DNA of 64,000 nt from JABCZS01 sp041660525 (GTDB lineage Bacteria > Pseudomonadota > Gammaproteobacteria > JABCZS01): contig JBAZWD010000006.1 of the NCBI GenBank assembly GCA_041660525.1, positions 62,001-126,000 on the forward strand, given 5' to 3'. The notes under the pieces are model-generated. The model was given only the letters and a program-made list of their open reading frames with translations. It did not search any database and was not told the origin of the DNA. The position numbers and the translations under genes were made by a program. Below are positions 24,918 through 34,468 of the stretch, piece by piece. Position 1 is the stretch's first letter, and each line of letters opens with the position of its first letter.

Positions 24918-25847
24918 ATGATTTTAAATTTTAAGTCACTTTACATAATATTTGCCTTGTTATTACCCTTAAATAGCTATGCTCTAGAAATTGCATTGAG
25001 CTTTGATGATGCGCCACGACCCGATGGAGCTATATTTACAGGAGGAGCACGTACACAACAGCTCATCGATATACTAAATGAAAAAAATGTAACAGAAGTT
25101 GCGATTTTTGCTAATACACATGATTTTACAGAACAGGATCAAGCAAGACTGGAACAATATGCAGACGCCGGCCATATTATTGCCAATCATACGGCCCATC
25201 ATTTAAATCTTCACGATGAAAATATAACTCCCGAACTTTATATTGACGATATAGATGAGGCGGATAAAAAATTAAGTCAATTTAAAACTTATCATCGTTG
25301 GTTTCGTTATCCTTATTTAAGACAAGCACGGACAATTTTTGATGAAAATGATATTCAAATTCAAAACCATCTTTTAAAAGAAAAATATAAACATGGGTAT
25401 GTTACGGTTGAAACGTATGATTGGCATTTAGATCATTTATTGTCAGAAGATATTAAAAATGGTGTCCCTGTAAATTTCAAAAAACTACGTGAAATTTATA
25501 TAGAAATATTATGGGATAGCATTGTTTTTTATGATAACTTAGCCCAAAAGGTTTTAGGTAGAAGCCCTAAACATATTCTGCTCTTACATGAAAATGATTT
25601 AAATGCTTTGTTTATCGGAGATTTAATTGATCATATTCGGAAAAATGGCGGTGAAATCATCTCTAATTCTTCTGCTTATACCGACCCTGTAGCCATGGAA
25701 AAATACGATACATTACGTTTATCACAAAGAAGGTTGCGTGCTATTGCTAAAGATTTGCATTACACGGGCGCTACTTCTTCACAATTTGAAGAGGAAGAAA
25801 ATATTGAAAAGTTTTATAAAGCCAAGATGAACAATTATAACAACTAA
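24918..25847 (+). CDS. Secreted polysaccharide deacetylase (NodB homology)
   Basis: The 309-residue protein has a signal peptide (residues 1 to about 22, ending NSYA) and the NodB landmarks: ALSFDDAP with the catalytic and metal Asp pair, metal histidines in ANHTAHHLNLH, FRYPYLR, and LLLHENDLNAL near the end. Such enzymes remove acetyl groups from chitin-, peptidoglycan- or exopolysaccharide-type sugars outside the cytoplasm. It is divergent from the TetR gene. Its stop overlaps the end of the convergent membrane protein gene by 4 bases. Confidence 0.9.
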   Translation: MILNFKSLYIIFALLLPLNSYALEIALSFDDAPRPDGAIFTGGARTQQLIDILNEKNVTEVAIFANTHDFTEQDQARLEQYADAGHIIANHTAHHLNLHDENITPELYIDDIDEADKKLSQFKTYHRWFRYPYLRQARTIFDENDIQIQNHLLKEKYKHGYVTVETYDWHLDHLLSEDIKNGVPVNFKKLREIYIEILWDSIVFYDNLAQKVLGRSPKHILLLHENDLNALFIGDLIDHIRKNGGEIISNSSAYTDPVAMEKYDTLRLSQRRLRAIAKDLHYTGATSSQFEEEENIEKFYKAKMNNYNN

Positions 25848-28800
25848 TGAATAATATTTTTTTTATTCACAGCATGAATTAGTTGTATCGCGCTCATCAC
25901 AACCCACAGCGACCATAGCAACATCAAGCCGCGATAAACCCACATGGGTAATGAGATTATCCAAGCACGTGGCCAAGTTTTTGTGCTGATGTCTTGCAAC
26001 CAAACAAAATCTGCATGCAGCTGGCTCGTTAATGCGCTTGGGATTAATTGCATATTGGGCGCATAGTGTAAACCTTGAATCATTGCAAAAATTAATATGC
26101 CCAATGCTGCGATAAGAATTATGACCAGTAATGCTTGCACAATGCGTTTTAATTTTTTCGGAATGTTGCGAATAAATTTCGGATATAAACTGCATAACAC
26201 TAACGCAACAACAACCCATAATCCTAAATGCGGTGTGAGTAAACTTAAACCCGTAAGCAATATTAACCATTGGCTTGTTTTTAAGGGTGAGTTGGCCATT
26301 TTTCCTAATACTAGGGCTAAAATAATAGCGCCGACTACCCAGATCCAATATAACAATGCCGGACCATAACCTTGCCCACCTAATGCTAAAACAAAACGAT
26401 CATTAGGTAAGTTTAAACCTAAATTGATATTATAAGCGGGAATTCCCCAATCTAATTTTGGTGTGCGGGTAAAAAATCCTGCGGATTGTTTTGTTTGTAA
26501 AACAATATCCACCCAATTATTGCCCGGGCTAATCGGTAAAATAATTTCATTATTATTTTGTAGCACTTGCAAAACACCATTTACTTTTACTTCTTTTACT
26601 GTGACATCGCTAGGTAATTTCAAGGTTTGTTGACTGCCCAGCGTGCTGCGCAATAAAGCTTGCAAGATTATTTCACTGCCGCGTGTTGTGGCATTCGTTA
26701 ATAAATTAACTTGATCCAAAGTCACTGTTGATCCCAACATAGCGGGCAAACGATTTAATTGAATATGCACAGATTGCGAAGGCCAAGGTTGCCATTGCAA
26801 TAATTCGGAAGGAATACCGGTAATACTCGGATGCCAAATAGAGGCAATATTCACACGCCACTCTTCTATCCAACTCGTTGTTTCCGGCGCTAATAATGTT
26901 AAATCGTCATAATCTGCTAAAGTCGATTCCCAAGTGACTTCGCGTTGATGCGGTGCAAATGAAACTTGTACTTCATTGTTTTGCACGATCATGCCTGGCG
27001 TTGTTACCGATTCATGCGCAAGTAGCGGAATATTTAATTGAATTGCGCCTGCAACTGGTGCAATACGTTCAACCTGCGTTGTCACTTCGCCTTTTAATCC
27101 TAAATTTAAATTACGAATCACGCGTACAAAAGGTTGAATAGCCGATACACTTTGATTTTGTGTGCCACGCTCACGACGTAATAAATCTAAGGTATTGCCT
27201 GTTAAACGATGATTATCTAAACCTTCCACAAACCAAGCAGGTGCTGTGACTTCAACCCAATGCGGATTAAGCGGGAAATCTAAAGAAACTTTATCCATAT
27301 TAAATGCGCGACCGTAAATCATCACTGTATGATGACCTTCATCCAGCTGAACCATTAAGGTATTATCCTGCCAAAATAATCCTTTTGCCGGCTGCTGATT
27401 TACAAATATTTGATCAGCTTGCCAATAAGCTGAACGCCCTGGAATAGGCACAGCAACGGGTTCAAGAGCATCAATTTGTAAACTGATATAAATATCATCA
27501 TGCGGCACATTCACAAAAGCCGCACCAATACTGGCACATTGCGGCAAACAGGATGCGGGTTCTAAAAGACGTGTTTTTAAGGTATCCAACAGCGCTGGAT
27601 CAGGAATATCATTGGCTTGCGCAAAATCAGGGCTTGTGCTTAAAAAAAGAATCGCTAAAGCCGGCATAAAATTAAATTTCATATGTAATTTTTCTGCGCG
27701 TTTTTTCCATAAACGTAAACCAATGGCAATCGAAAAAATAATTTTTAACAAAGTTAATACTAATAACATTAAAGGCGATAATAAAAATAAATAAATATTT
27801 TGATCTTTATTGACAGGTGATGACCATTCCATATTGATTTGTGTAGCCTCCCATTGTGGACGCGCAGGACCTGTTTGTGTTTTTGCATCAACAGGCACAG
27901 CAAATTGATCAGCTGCAGCTGCGAGTGTGCGTGGCCTTGCTTCCATTAACATTTTTTCCGCATGTACGGGTTGAGCTTTTGCAATCACTTGCGGATATAA
28001 ACTATCGATTAAACTCACACTTCCTAACCAAACTATCATTACCGCTAAAACAACAAAACTTAAATCCCGATAAATTTTTAAGAATCGCAAACCTTTAAAC
28101 CATTGCACAGCCCACAAAGCCAATACAATATTTAACCAAAATAACAAAGGCGCAGCTTTTGGATGATAGCTCATCAATAATACAAAAAATGCCATCAATG
28201 CCCATTTTTTATCTAACACGGTAGCCAGCGCTAACGTTAATAATAGAACAATAAAAATATCCCATAGTGACCATGTGGACAATACACTTCCTGCAATTTG
28301 ATCAACGCCAAACGCCGTTAACAATTCCCAACCTGGCGGTAAGGATAAAGTCGTACTGACATGATCGAAATTTTCTTCCCAACCCGTCGCATTTAAACGC
28401 CATTTATTTTCAACCACACTTAATGCTTGTGCGTTTAAAAATCCTTGTCTTACTTCAACACCTGGTATTTGCGTGCCTTGTGCATTTTCTAGAATGGTAA
28501 TCAATTGCGGTTGACCGTTTAAATTAAATTGCCCCAATAAATAAGGTTGTTTTAATGATAAACGCCCAGTGGATAAAATCTGTCCTTGCAGCGTATCTTC
28601 TACGGTCCATGATTTTCCAGAAAAATCCAACCACATATGCCGTGTTAAACTAAATTGATTATTGGACGCTTGAATATTATCTGAGGATGTTAGCAAAACA
28701 GGATCAGCCACTAAAACCCGGTAGGCAGGAAGATTGCGCCAATCATCGGGCAATAATGTTTGCGATGGATCAACACTCGGCACACCGGAAACACTCATTA

Positions 28801-29686
28801 TACCTAGCTGTGGATCGGGTTCAAAAGACCAAATTTCTTCTGCGGGCCAAGGTGGTCCTACTTCTGAGCGTGTTAATGTATCTACTTTCTCAGGAAAACG
28901 TTCGCTAATTTCAATTTGCCATTTTCCTGGGCGCAATTGCACGCGTAAAATACCTTTGTCATCTAATTGTGCGGGCAGCGAACTATCTAAACGCATAGCC
29001 AATGTACCTGGCAATAATACTGGGCCTAATTGCACTTCGCGCGCAGGTCCGCTCACGTCTAATTCAATAACACTTTGTACTGTTAACGGAACGCCTTGAT
29101 TAATTTTACGAAATACGCGTAACGCTAATGCGGCATTGCCCAATTTAGCATCGGCTTGTTGTAACCAAAGTTGTCCAGTTTCATCAAATCTTGGATGTGC
29201 AATACTTTTATTATCTTGAGTCAATGCCACTAATCCTGTTTGTTTAGGAATTTTTATAAATTCAGGTAAGGTTTCACCATAAGATAATACGCCTTGGATC
29301 GTATAAACACCGGGATCTAAGGCCATCATCGGCGTTTGATTGTGTTCAGTAATTGGATAATATTCGCCATTGACTTGTACTTGTTGCGGCCATAAATTTA
29401 AATCGCCAGGTAATGCAACCAAAGACGGCGCAAACACTTGCCAATTTTGCGTGAAATAAATTTTGTTAAATTGTACGTCGAGTGTTACTGTCGAAGGCCA
29501 TGCACAAAAACGTGATGTTTGTTGATCATATAAAAAAGGACAATGGTATTGTGTTTCATCATACAGCACCCAATTTTCCCAAGGCTGCAAAACGGGTGGG
29601 ATTTGTTCTTGGGTTATGGGCGCTGCCCAAACATTCGCAGATAAAATTAACAATAAAGAAAAAACTATTTTTTTAAATCGTTGCAT
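25844..29686 (-). CDS. Large envelope protein with signal peptide and C-terminal membrane helices
   Basis: From ATG at 29686 the product is about 1280 residues, beginning MQRFKKIVFSLLLILSANVW with a cleavable signal. A longer reading from 29722 would overlap the preceding gene and bury the signal, so it is rejected. Beta-rich, tryptophan- and proline-containing extracytoplasmic segments alternate with hydrophobic clusters, three or four helices near residues 465-560, two more near 635-690, and a final cluster near 1110-1270. I do not recognise a named family; similar large conserved membrane proteins occur in Legionella-like genomes. It directly follows the acyltransferase fusion (stop at 29688), so it belongs to the same transcript as the pilin genes. 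Confidence 0.75.
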   Translation of the reverse strand: MQRFKKIVFSLLLILSANVWAAPITQEQIPPVLQPWENWVLYDETQYHCPFLYDQQTSRFCAWPSTVTLDVQFNKIYFTQNWQVFAPSLVALPGDLNLWPQQVQVNGEYYPITEHNQTPMMALDPGVYTIQGVLSYGETLPEFIKIPKQTGLVALTQDNKSIAHPRFDETGQLWLQQADAKLGNAALALRVFRKINQGVPLTVQSVIELDVSGPAREVQLGPVLLPGTLAMRLDSSLPAQLDDKGILRVQLRPGKWQIEISERFPEKVDTLTRSEVGPPWPAEEIWSFEPDPQLGIMSVSGVPSVDPSQTLLPDDWRNLPAYRVLVADPVLLTSSDNIQASNNQFSLTRHMWLDFSGKSWTVEDTLQGQILSTGRLSLKQPYLLGQFNLNGQPQLITILENAQGTQIPGVEVRQGFLNAQALSVVENKWRLNATGWEENFDHVSTTLSLPPGWELLTAFGVDQIAGSVLSTWSLWDIFIVLLLTLALATVLDKKWALMAFFVLLMSYHPKAAPLLFWLNIVLALWAVQWFKGLRFLKIYRDLSFVVLAVMIVWLGSVSLIDSLYPQVIAKAQPVHAEKMLMEARPRTLAAAADQFAVPVDAKTQTGPARPQWEATQINMEWSSPVNKDQNIYLFLLSPLMLLVLTLLKIIFSIAIGLRLWKKRAEKLHMKFNFMPALAILFLSTSPDFAQANDIPDPALLDTLKTRLLEPASCLPQCASIGAAFVNVPHDDIYISLQIDALEPVAVPIPGRSAYWQADQIFVNQQPAKGLFWQDNTLMVQLDEGHHTVMIYGRAFNMDKVSLDFPLNPHWVEVTAPAWFVEGLDNHRLTGNTLDLLRRERGTQNQSVSAIQPFVRVIRNLNLGLKGEVTTQVERIAPVAGAIQLNIPLLAHESVTTPGMIVQNNEVQVSFAPHQREVTWESTLADYDDLTLLAPETTSWIEEWRVNIASIWHPSITGIPSELLQWQPWPSQSVHIQLNRLPAMLGSTVTLDQVNLLTNATTRGSEIILQALLRSTLGSQQTLKLPSDVTVKEVKVNGVLQVLQNNNEIILPISPGNNWVDIVLQTKQSAGFFTRTPKLDWGIPAYNINLGLNLPNDRFVLALGGQGYGPALLYWIWVVGAIILALVLGKMANSPLKTSQWLILLTGLSLLTPHLGLWVVVALVLCSLYPKFIRNIPKKLKRIVQALLVIILIAALGILIFAMIQGLHYAPNMQLIPSALTSQLHADFVWLQDISTKTWPRAWIISLPMWVYRGLMLLWSLWVVMSAIQLIHAVNKKNIIH

Positions 29687-29687
29687 G

Positions 29688-32600
29688 CTAGAGACGTCCC
29701 TTATAAAATAAAAAACCATCATTATTTAAAACAAACAAATCACCGGTAATATACCATCCCTCATGAAACGCGGCTTGTGTTGCACGCGGTTCACCTAAAT
29801 ATCCGATCATCATACCTAAACCACGCACCAGTAACAAACCTTCTTGTCCTGCGTCTAAGGTTTTAAAGGTATTGGGATCTACAATTTTTACTGCAAATCC
29901 AGGCAAAGGCCGCCCCACTGATCCCGGTTGCATACCACGTTGCAAACGTCCAGGATGACGAATATCCGGCACATTCATGGCAATACCAGGTCCCATTTCA
30001 ACGCAGCCATAACTATCCAATAATTCTAAAGCAAATTGTTCTGCAAAAGCGCTGGCTAACACGTCCGGTAATGCTTCACCTGCCACAACCGCATTGCGAA
30101 TATAACTAAAGCGTGAAGGGCGAATTTCATTAATATATTGTGTGTAATGCGCAATGTTGTCAAAAATCAGCGTGGTTTTATATTGACTCATCATCGCGCC
30201 TATTTTTTCGTAAGCGATTGAGGGTTCAGGATGATACGCAACACCCATGCCGTTAATGAGTGGTAACCATAAATTTAAACTATAACCGTAAGCACCTTCA
30301 AAGGGTAAAACGCCCATGACGCGATCTTTGGGTTTTAAATGCAAAATACTCGAATAACTTTGCACATTGGCAATAATATTATTATGAGAAAGAAGTGCAC
30401 CTTGTGTGGATGTTTTATTGCCTTTAGAAAAACAAACGGCTGCGGTTGTATCTGTCGTGTGAACTGTGCAACCATATATTTTTAATATCCAGTTTTTCGG
30501 TAACCAAAATACCGCCCATTGCGCCAATCTGCGTTGTAAATCTTTAGCAATAAAATGTAAATCTTCATAATAAATCACTTCATCCAGAGGCGCTTGCTGA
30601 ATATGTTGTAAAAAAGCGCGATTGGAAATAATAACTGTCACCTGACTTTTATCAATAAAATATTGCCAATCACTGATGGCATTGGTGTAAGGAAAATTAA
30701 TGGCTGCTTTGCCGGCTAAAGTAATCGCGACATTGATTAACGCTGCATGCGTACTGGGTGGCATTAATACACCGATGAATGTTTCACCTTGGTATTGATT
30801 GCGAAAATAGCGCGCTAATAATAAAGCTCGCCCAATAAATTGACCGTAGGTTAAATGCGGAATTAAAGGATCAGCCATGCAAAATTTAAAATAACGTTTT
30901 GCGGCCGTGTGCAACAGGCGCCGTGATAAAGTATCGCGTGGATCTTTTGTAAAAAACTTAACTGCCGCGCCTAATTCTTGCACTGCTTGTCGCACTGCAG
31001 TTGCTTTACTATTGGCTGGCATTGCAGCGCCAAAAGAAACTGTGACTTTAATTGGCATTTGTATTGGTAATTTCCAAAAGGCACGCCCACCGCGATAAGC
31101 AAAAATACTATTCCACAAAGCGTCAATATGCACGGGAATAATAGGCACATTATCGAGTCCTTCCATGATACGTTCAAAGCCTTTGCGAAAAGGCAATAAT
31201 TGACCCGTGCGGGTAATGGTTCCTTCCGCAAAAATACACACAACGTGGCCTTGGCGTAATTCTTCACGCGCTTTTTCAAACGCAGCCAGCACCATATCAT
31301 ATTCGCCTTCTTTAATCGGGATAGCATGCGCTAATTTAAACACCCAATTAAATAATTTATTTTCATAAATTTCTTTTAAAATTAAATAACGAATAAATCT
31401 TGGCGTACTGCCACTTAAGATTAAGCCATCGATATAAGAGACATGATTGCATACAATTAATACCGGGCCGTTTTTAGGGAAATTTTCATAACCTACCAAA
31501 CGCACGCGATACAAAGTATGGGTTACCAACCAAATTAAAAAACGTAAGAAAAAATCAGGAAATACTTTGACTGTTAATATAAATAAAGTAAAAGTACCCA
31601 CACCAAAAATCAAAAATAAATGTGTGGGGTTTAATTGCAAATAGGTATAACACAACCAAGTAATACCTGCAGCAAATAACATGCCTAAGGCTGTGACAAA
31701 ATTCCCAGTAGCAATCATGCGCCCTTTTTGATCGTGTGCTGGCAATTCTTGTAATAATGCATTCAAGGGTACAATATAAAATCCTGCAGAAGTGCCCACG
31801 CAAAATAATACAAAATAAACAGCATAAGGCGATACAGAAGAAGACTTGGTCATAAACAATAAAAAAACAGCCATTAATAAGGCACCCAGAGGAATTAATC
31901 CAGGTTCAATTTGATCACCCGACATTTTGCCGGCGATTAAACTGCCCACACCAATACCTAAACCCAACATCACTTGCATCAGTGCAATCGCTGAAGGGCT
32001 CCAACTTAAAGTAAAATGTCCCCAGGCAATCATATTCACCTGCATAGCCAAACCCAAGGCCCAAAAATAAGCAATCGCCATAATCACCCAAAATAATAAA
32101 GGGTGTTTAAAAAAATGTTTAAAACCTAAAATAATTTCTGACCAAGGATTTATCGCGAGTGTCCGGGCGCTGGATGCAACTACACGTGGTATACCTAAAC
32201 TACAAATTACCGCACATGCTGCAATGCCAATTAATACAAAGCCGATTTTATATAGAGCAGTTCCCCATAAATCGACTAATACACCCCCGCATACGCTACC
32301 CAATAAAATTGCAATATAGGTTGTTGTTTGTAATAAACCATTGGCATACGATAATTCTGATAAAGCCACTGATTCTGGCAAAATGCCATATTTTGCAGGA
32401 CTAAAAAAAGCAGCTTCTGTGGCAATCGCAAATAAAATAGCCAACATTAAAAAACTGCTCTGTAAATTTAAGGCGAATAAAGCCATAAATACCGTCAGCA
32501 AGCTCGCAACCCTTACCCAAATCAGTACGCTGCGTTTGCTAAAACGATCGGCCAAAAATCCCGCGTAGCCGGAAAAGAGTAAACCTGGAATAATGAAAAT

Positions 32601-32759
32601 CATCGCTGCGATCGATAAAGGCTCGCCGGTCATCGCATCATGCACGATCAGCAAGGAGACGACCATGCGATAAAAATTATCATTAAAAGCACCCAAAAAT
32701 TGAGTGCAAAGAAAAGCAGAAAAGTCTTTTCTTTTCAGTAGAGCCTTATAAGTGGTCAT
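29688..32759 (-). CDS. LplT-PlsC-acyl-ACP synthetase fusion, synthetase end truncated
   Basis: This 1023-residue fusion begins with an MFS lysophospholipid-transporter module (LplT-like, FLGAFNDNFYRMVVS, residues 1 to about 400). It continues with a PlsC acyltransferase (NHVSYID with His439-X4-Asp444, then FAEGTITRTG) and ends in an AMP-binding acyl-ACP synthetase. Together these resemble LplT plus Aas, which imports and reacylates lysophospholipid at the inner membrane. Two oddities are visible. The AMP-binding loop reads FSKGNKTSTQG (around 777-787) instead of TSGTTGxPKG, so the conserved lysine is lost. The protein ends in FLFYKGRL at the hinge, lacking the roughly 100-residue C-terminal lid with the adenylation lysine. 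The acyltransferase looks intact; the synthetase may be dead. Confidence 0.88.
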   Translation of the reverse strand: MTTYKALLKRKDFSAFLCTQFLGAFNDNFYRMVVSLLIVHDAMTGEPLSIAAMIFIIPGLLFSGYAGFLADRFSKRSVLIWVRVASLLTVFMALFALNLQSSFLMLAILFAIATEAAFFSPAKYGILPESVALSELSYANGLLQTTTYIAILLGSVCGGVLVDLWGTALYKIGFVLIGIAACAVICSLGIPRVVASSARTLAINPWSEIILGFKHFFKHPLLFWVIMAIAYFWALGLAMQVNMIAWGHFTLSWSPSAIALMQVMLGLGIGVGSLIAGKMSGDQIEPGLIPLGALLMAVFLLFMTKSSSVSPYAVYFVLFCVGTSAGFYIVPLNALLQELPAHDQKGRMIATGNFVTALGMLFAAGITWLCYTYLQLNPTHLFLIFGVGTFTLFILTVKVFPDFFLRFLIWLVTHTLYRVRLVGYENFPKNGPVLIVCNHVSYIDGLILSGSTPRFIRYLILKEIYENKLFNWVFKLAHAIPIKEGEYDMVLAAFEKAREELRQGHVVCIFAEGTITRTGQLLPFRKGFERIMEGLDNVPIIPVHIDALWNSIFAYRGGRAFWKLPIQMPIKVTVSFGAAMPANSKATAVRQAVQELGAAVKFFTKDPRDTLSRRLLHTAAKRYFKFCMADPLIPHLTYGQFIGRALLLARYFRNQYQGETFIGVLMPPSTHAALINVAITLAGKAAINFPYTNAISDWQYFIDKSQVTVIISNRAFLQHIQQAPLDEVIYYEDLHFIAKDLQRRLAQWAVFWLPKNWILKIYGCTVHTTDTTAAVCFSKGNKTSTQGALLSHNNIIANVQSYSSILHLKPKDRVMGVLPFEGAYGYSLNLWLPLINGMGVAYHPEPSIAYEKIGAMMSQYKTTLIFDNIAHYTQYINEIRPSRFSYIRNAVVAGEALPDVLASAFAEQFALELLDSYGCVEMGPGIAMNVPDIRHPGRLQRGMQPGSVGRPLPGFAVKIVDPNTFKTLDAGQEGLLLVRGLGMMIGYLGEPRATQAAFHEGWYITGDLFVLNNDGFLFYKGRL

Positions 32760-32762
32760 GTT

Positions 32763-33230
32763 TTACCGTAAACTTTGCAATATGCTTCTAAGTGTAGTCC
32801 GCTTCCAGTTGGCCTGCATACGTTTATATACTTGTTTATTCTCAGATACAATCAAAAAACTGCTGCGAAAATAATCTGGCTGCAAATATTCTAACACCAC
32901 CCAAACTTGCATGCCGGACATGGATAAAACATAAGCGGCGGGTAATGCTTGTAAATCTTGCTCAAGAAAAAAATTCCCCTCATAAGCCACGACAATACAA
33001 CTAGAAAGGCAATTTTCTATGGAATTGGGAATAATTTCTAAGGGTAAACCATTTATAAGCTGTTCAACTTTTAATAAAACTTCCGCAACCCGCATATCCA
33101 ACTGTAAATTATCTTTTTCAGTATGACTGGTCTTAGCCGCCCACAAACTTTCCCGCGCAGCATAAAGTGTCGTTATGCTTAACAACGTTAAAATAATAAG
33201 CACCGTCATTAAAATATTACCGCGCGGCAT
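32763..33230 (-). CDS. pilX: Type IV pilus assembly protein PilX-like
   Basis: From ATG at 33230 the product is 155 residues, opening MPRGNILMTVLIILTLLSIT, the PilX-type short leader and hydrophobic N-terminal helix (a polar R-G before the membrane stretch). The rest has two cysteines (NCLSSC), as in minor pilins. It overlaps pilW by 14 bases and is followed 3 bases later by the acyltransferase fusion. PilX helps start pilus assembly together with PilV, PilW and PilE. The family is poorly conserved, so the name rests partly on gene order. Confidence 0.75.
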   Translation of the reverse strand: MPRGNILMTVLIILTLLSITTLYAARESLWAAKTSHTEKDNLQLDMRVAEVLLKVEQLINGLPLEIIPNSIENCLSSCIVVAYEGNFFLEQDLQALPAAYVLSMSGMQVWVVLEYLQPDYFRSSFLIVSENKQVYKRMQANWKRTTLRSILQSLR

Positions 33231-33957
33231 TATAAAGCACCACATTAAAATGTTTAAACGCAACCCCGCGCACACTGTCCCAATCGCTAATATCTTCTGC
33301 TATTAAAAACACCGGCGTATTGTTTTTTAAAATGCCATAGCGCACATCCACATCTTCAATCCCTGAAACCAACTCTATCGCCGACTTTTCGGGCAATAAG
33401 GTTTTTTGATATAACCCCGATTTAAAATAAAAGGTATCCACTTGCCAGCGCGCAACGATTGCATCCATTCCATACATACGGCTTAAACCGTTATGCTGTA
33501 AAACATGTCCATTCACATCCGTGACCTGAAATAAATCGCCATGCGTACAATCTGAGATTAATAAAATATCACCACTTTCAAATAAATTTTTTTGCGTAAT
33601 ATAAATGGGTTCATAGGTAAATCCCATAGCCTGCGACAGATTTGATCGCTCATAAGAAGCTTTTTCAATGTATATTTTTGAATTTTCCTCATAAATCGCG
33701 CGCGGATGATGGCCAACATGATCATGCAAAATTAGATTCTCAAGTGACCCACACCCAGCCTCCCCAGCTGTTTCAATATTGTTTTTTAAAATATGCAAAG
33801 CCAGGCGCGAATTCTCCTGCGTTTGAAGCAAATCTTGTTGCAAATGGTATTGTTGCTGCTGATGAAAAAATAATTGATAAACAGCGAATAAAAAAGTACT
33901 GCTGGCGGCTAGGACTAAAAGTAGTTCTAATAAGGAAAAGCCTGCTTGTTTGTTCAT
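33217..33957 (-). CDS. pilW: Type IV pilus minor pilin PilW
   Basis: The 246-residue protein has the class III prepilin leader and helix MNKQAGFSLLELLLVLAASS, cleaved by PilD after the glycine, with Glu5 of the mature pilin present. The sequence EAGCGSLENL and the later CTHGDLFQV region fit the PilW minor pilin. It overlaps pilV by 4 bases and pilX by 14. It acts in the periplasm and inner membrane to prime type IV pilus assembly. Confidence 0.88.
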   Translation of the reverse strand: MNKQAGFSLLELLLVLAASSTFLFAVYQLFFHQQQQYHLQQDLLQTQENSRLALHILKNNIETAGEAGCGSLENLILHDHVGHHPRAIYEENSKIYIEKASYERSNLSQAMGFTYEPIYITQKNLFESGDILLISDCTHGDLFQVTDVNGHVLQHNGLSRMYGMDAIVARWQVDTFYFKSGLYQKTLLPEKSAIELVSGIEDVDVRYGILKNNTPVFLIAEDISDWDSVRGVAFKHFNVVLYNAAR

Positions 33958-34304
33958 GGTGTTATCTCATATCCCATCTGCACAAACATCGCTTCAACGC
34001 TCAAAGGATTTTTCCAAAACACCGTAATTTTAGAATGCTCAAGATTCCCGGCGCCTTCTGGCAATAATTGCGCATTCATAAGATTCCAATCTTCTTGCAA
34101 TTGTCTTGCGCGCGCACTGTTAGGCTGCGCATCAAACATCATCAATAAAGCAGATAAATTATAAGCTTGTTGAACAGCGCGTGAAACATAAACTGCTTCA
34201 TACAATTGCCGCTGCGCTAAAAATTGTAATTGCAAAACACCCAATAACCCGGCAGAAAAAATTGCGAGTGCAATTAAGAGTTCTAGAAAAGTGAAACCTT
34301 TCAT
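33954..34304 (-). CDS. pilV: Type IV pilus minor pilin PilV
   Basis: From ATG at 34304 the protein is 116 residues, starting MKGFTFLELLIALAIFSAGL, a prepilin leader followed at once by the pilin helix. The GLLGVLQLQ segment is typical of PilV. An upstream in-frame ATG at 34334 would only lengthen the leader. It is the first gene of the pilV-pilW-pilX run. A broken second copy of its N-terminus lies at 36.7 kb. Confidence 0.88.
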   Translation of the reverse strand: MKGFTFLELLIALAIFSAGLLGVLQLQFLAQRQLYEAVYVSRAVQQAYNLSALLMMFDAQPNSARARQLQEDWNLMNAQLLPEGAGNLEHSKITVFWKNPLSVEAMFVQMGYEITP

Positions 34305-34468
34305 ATTACGTTGAGATACCTGCATACAACCCATTCATATTATTTTTGCGCGAATCTAGCATACGAAAATAGAATAAACAAGCAATATAAGAAATACATA
34401 ATTTTTGTAAGTTAAGATACATGTGCTACTATATTGAAATTATTATAATTTATATGGAAGTTGACATC

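Noticed and set aside
29687..29722. Longer start for the large envelope protein
   Set aside because: It would overlap the previous gene and place 12 residues before a clear signal peptide.
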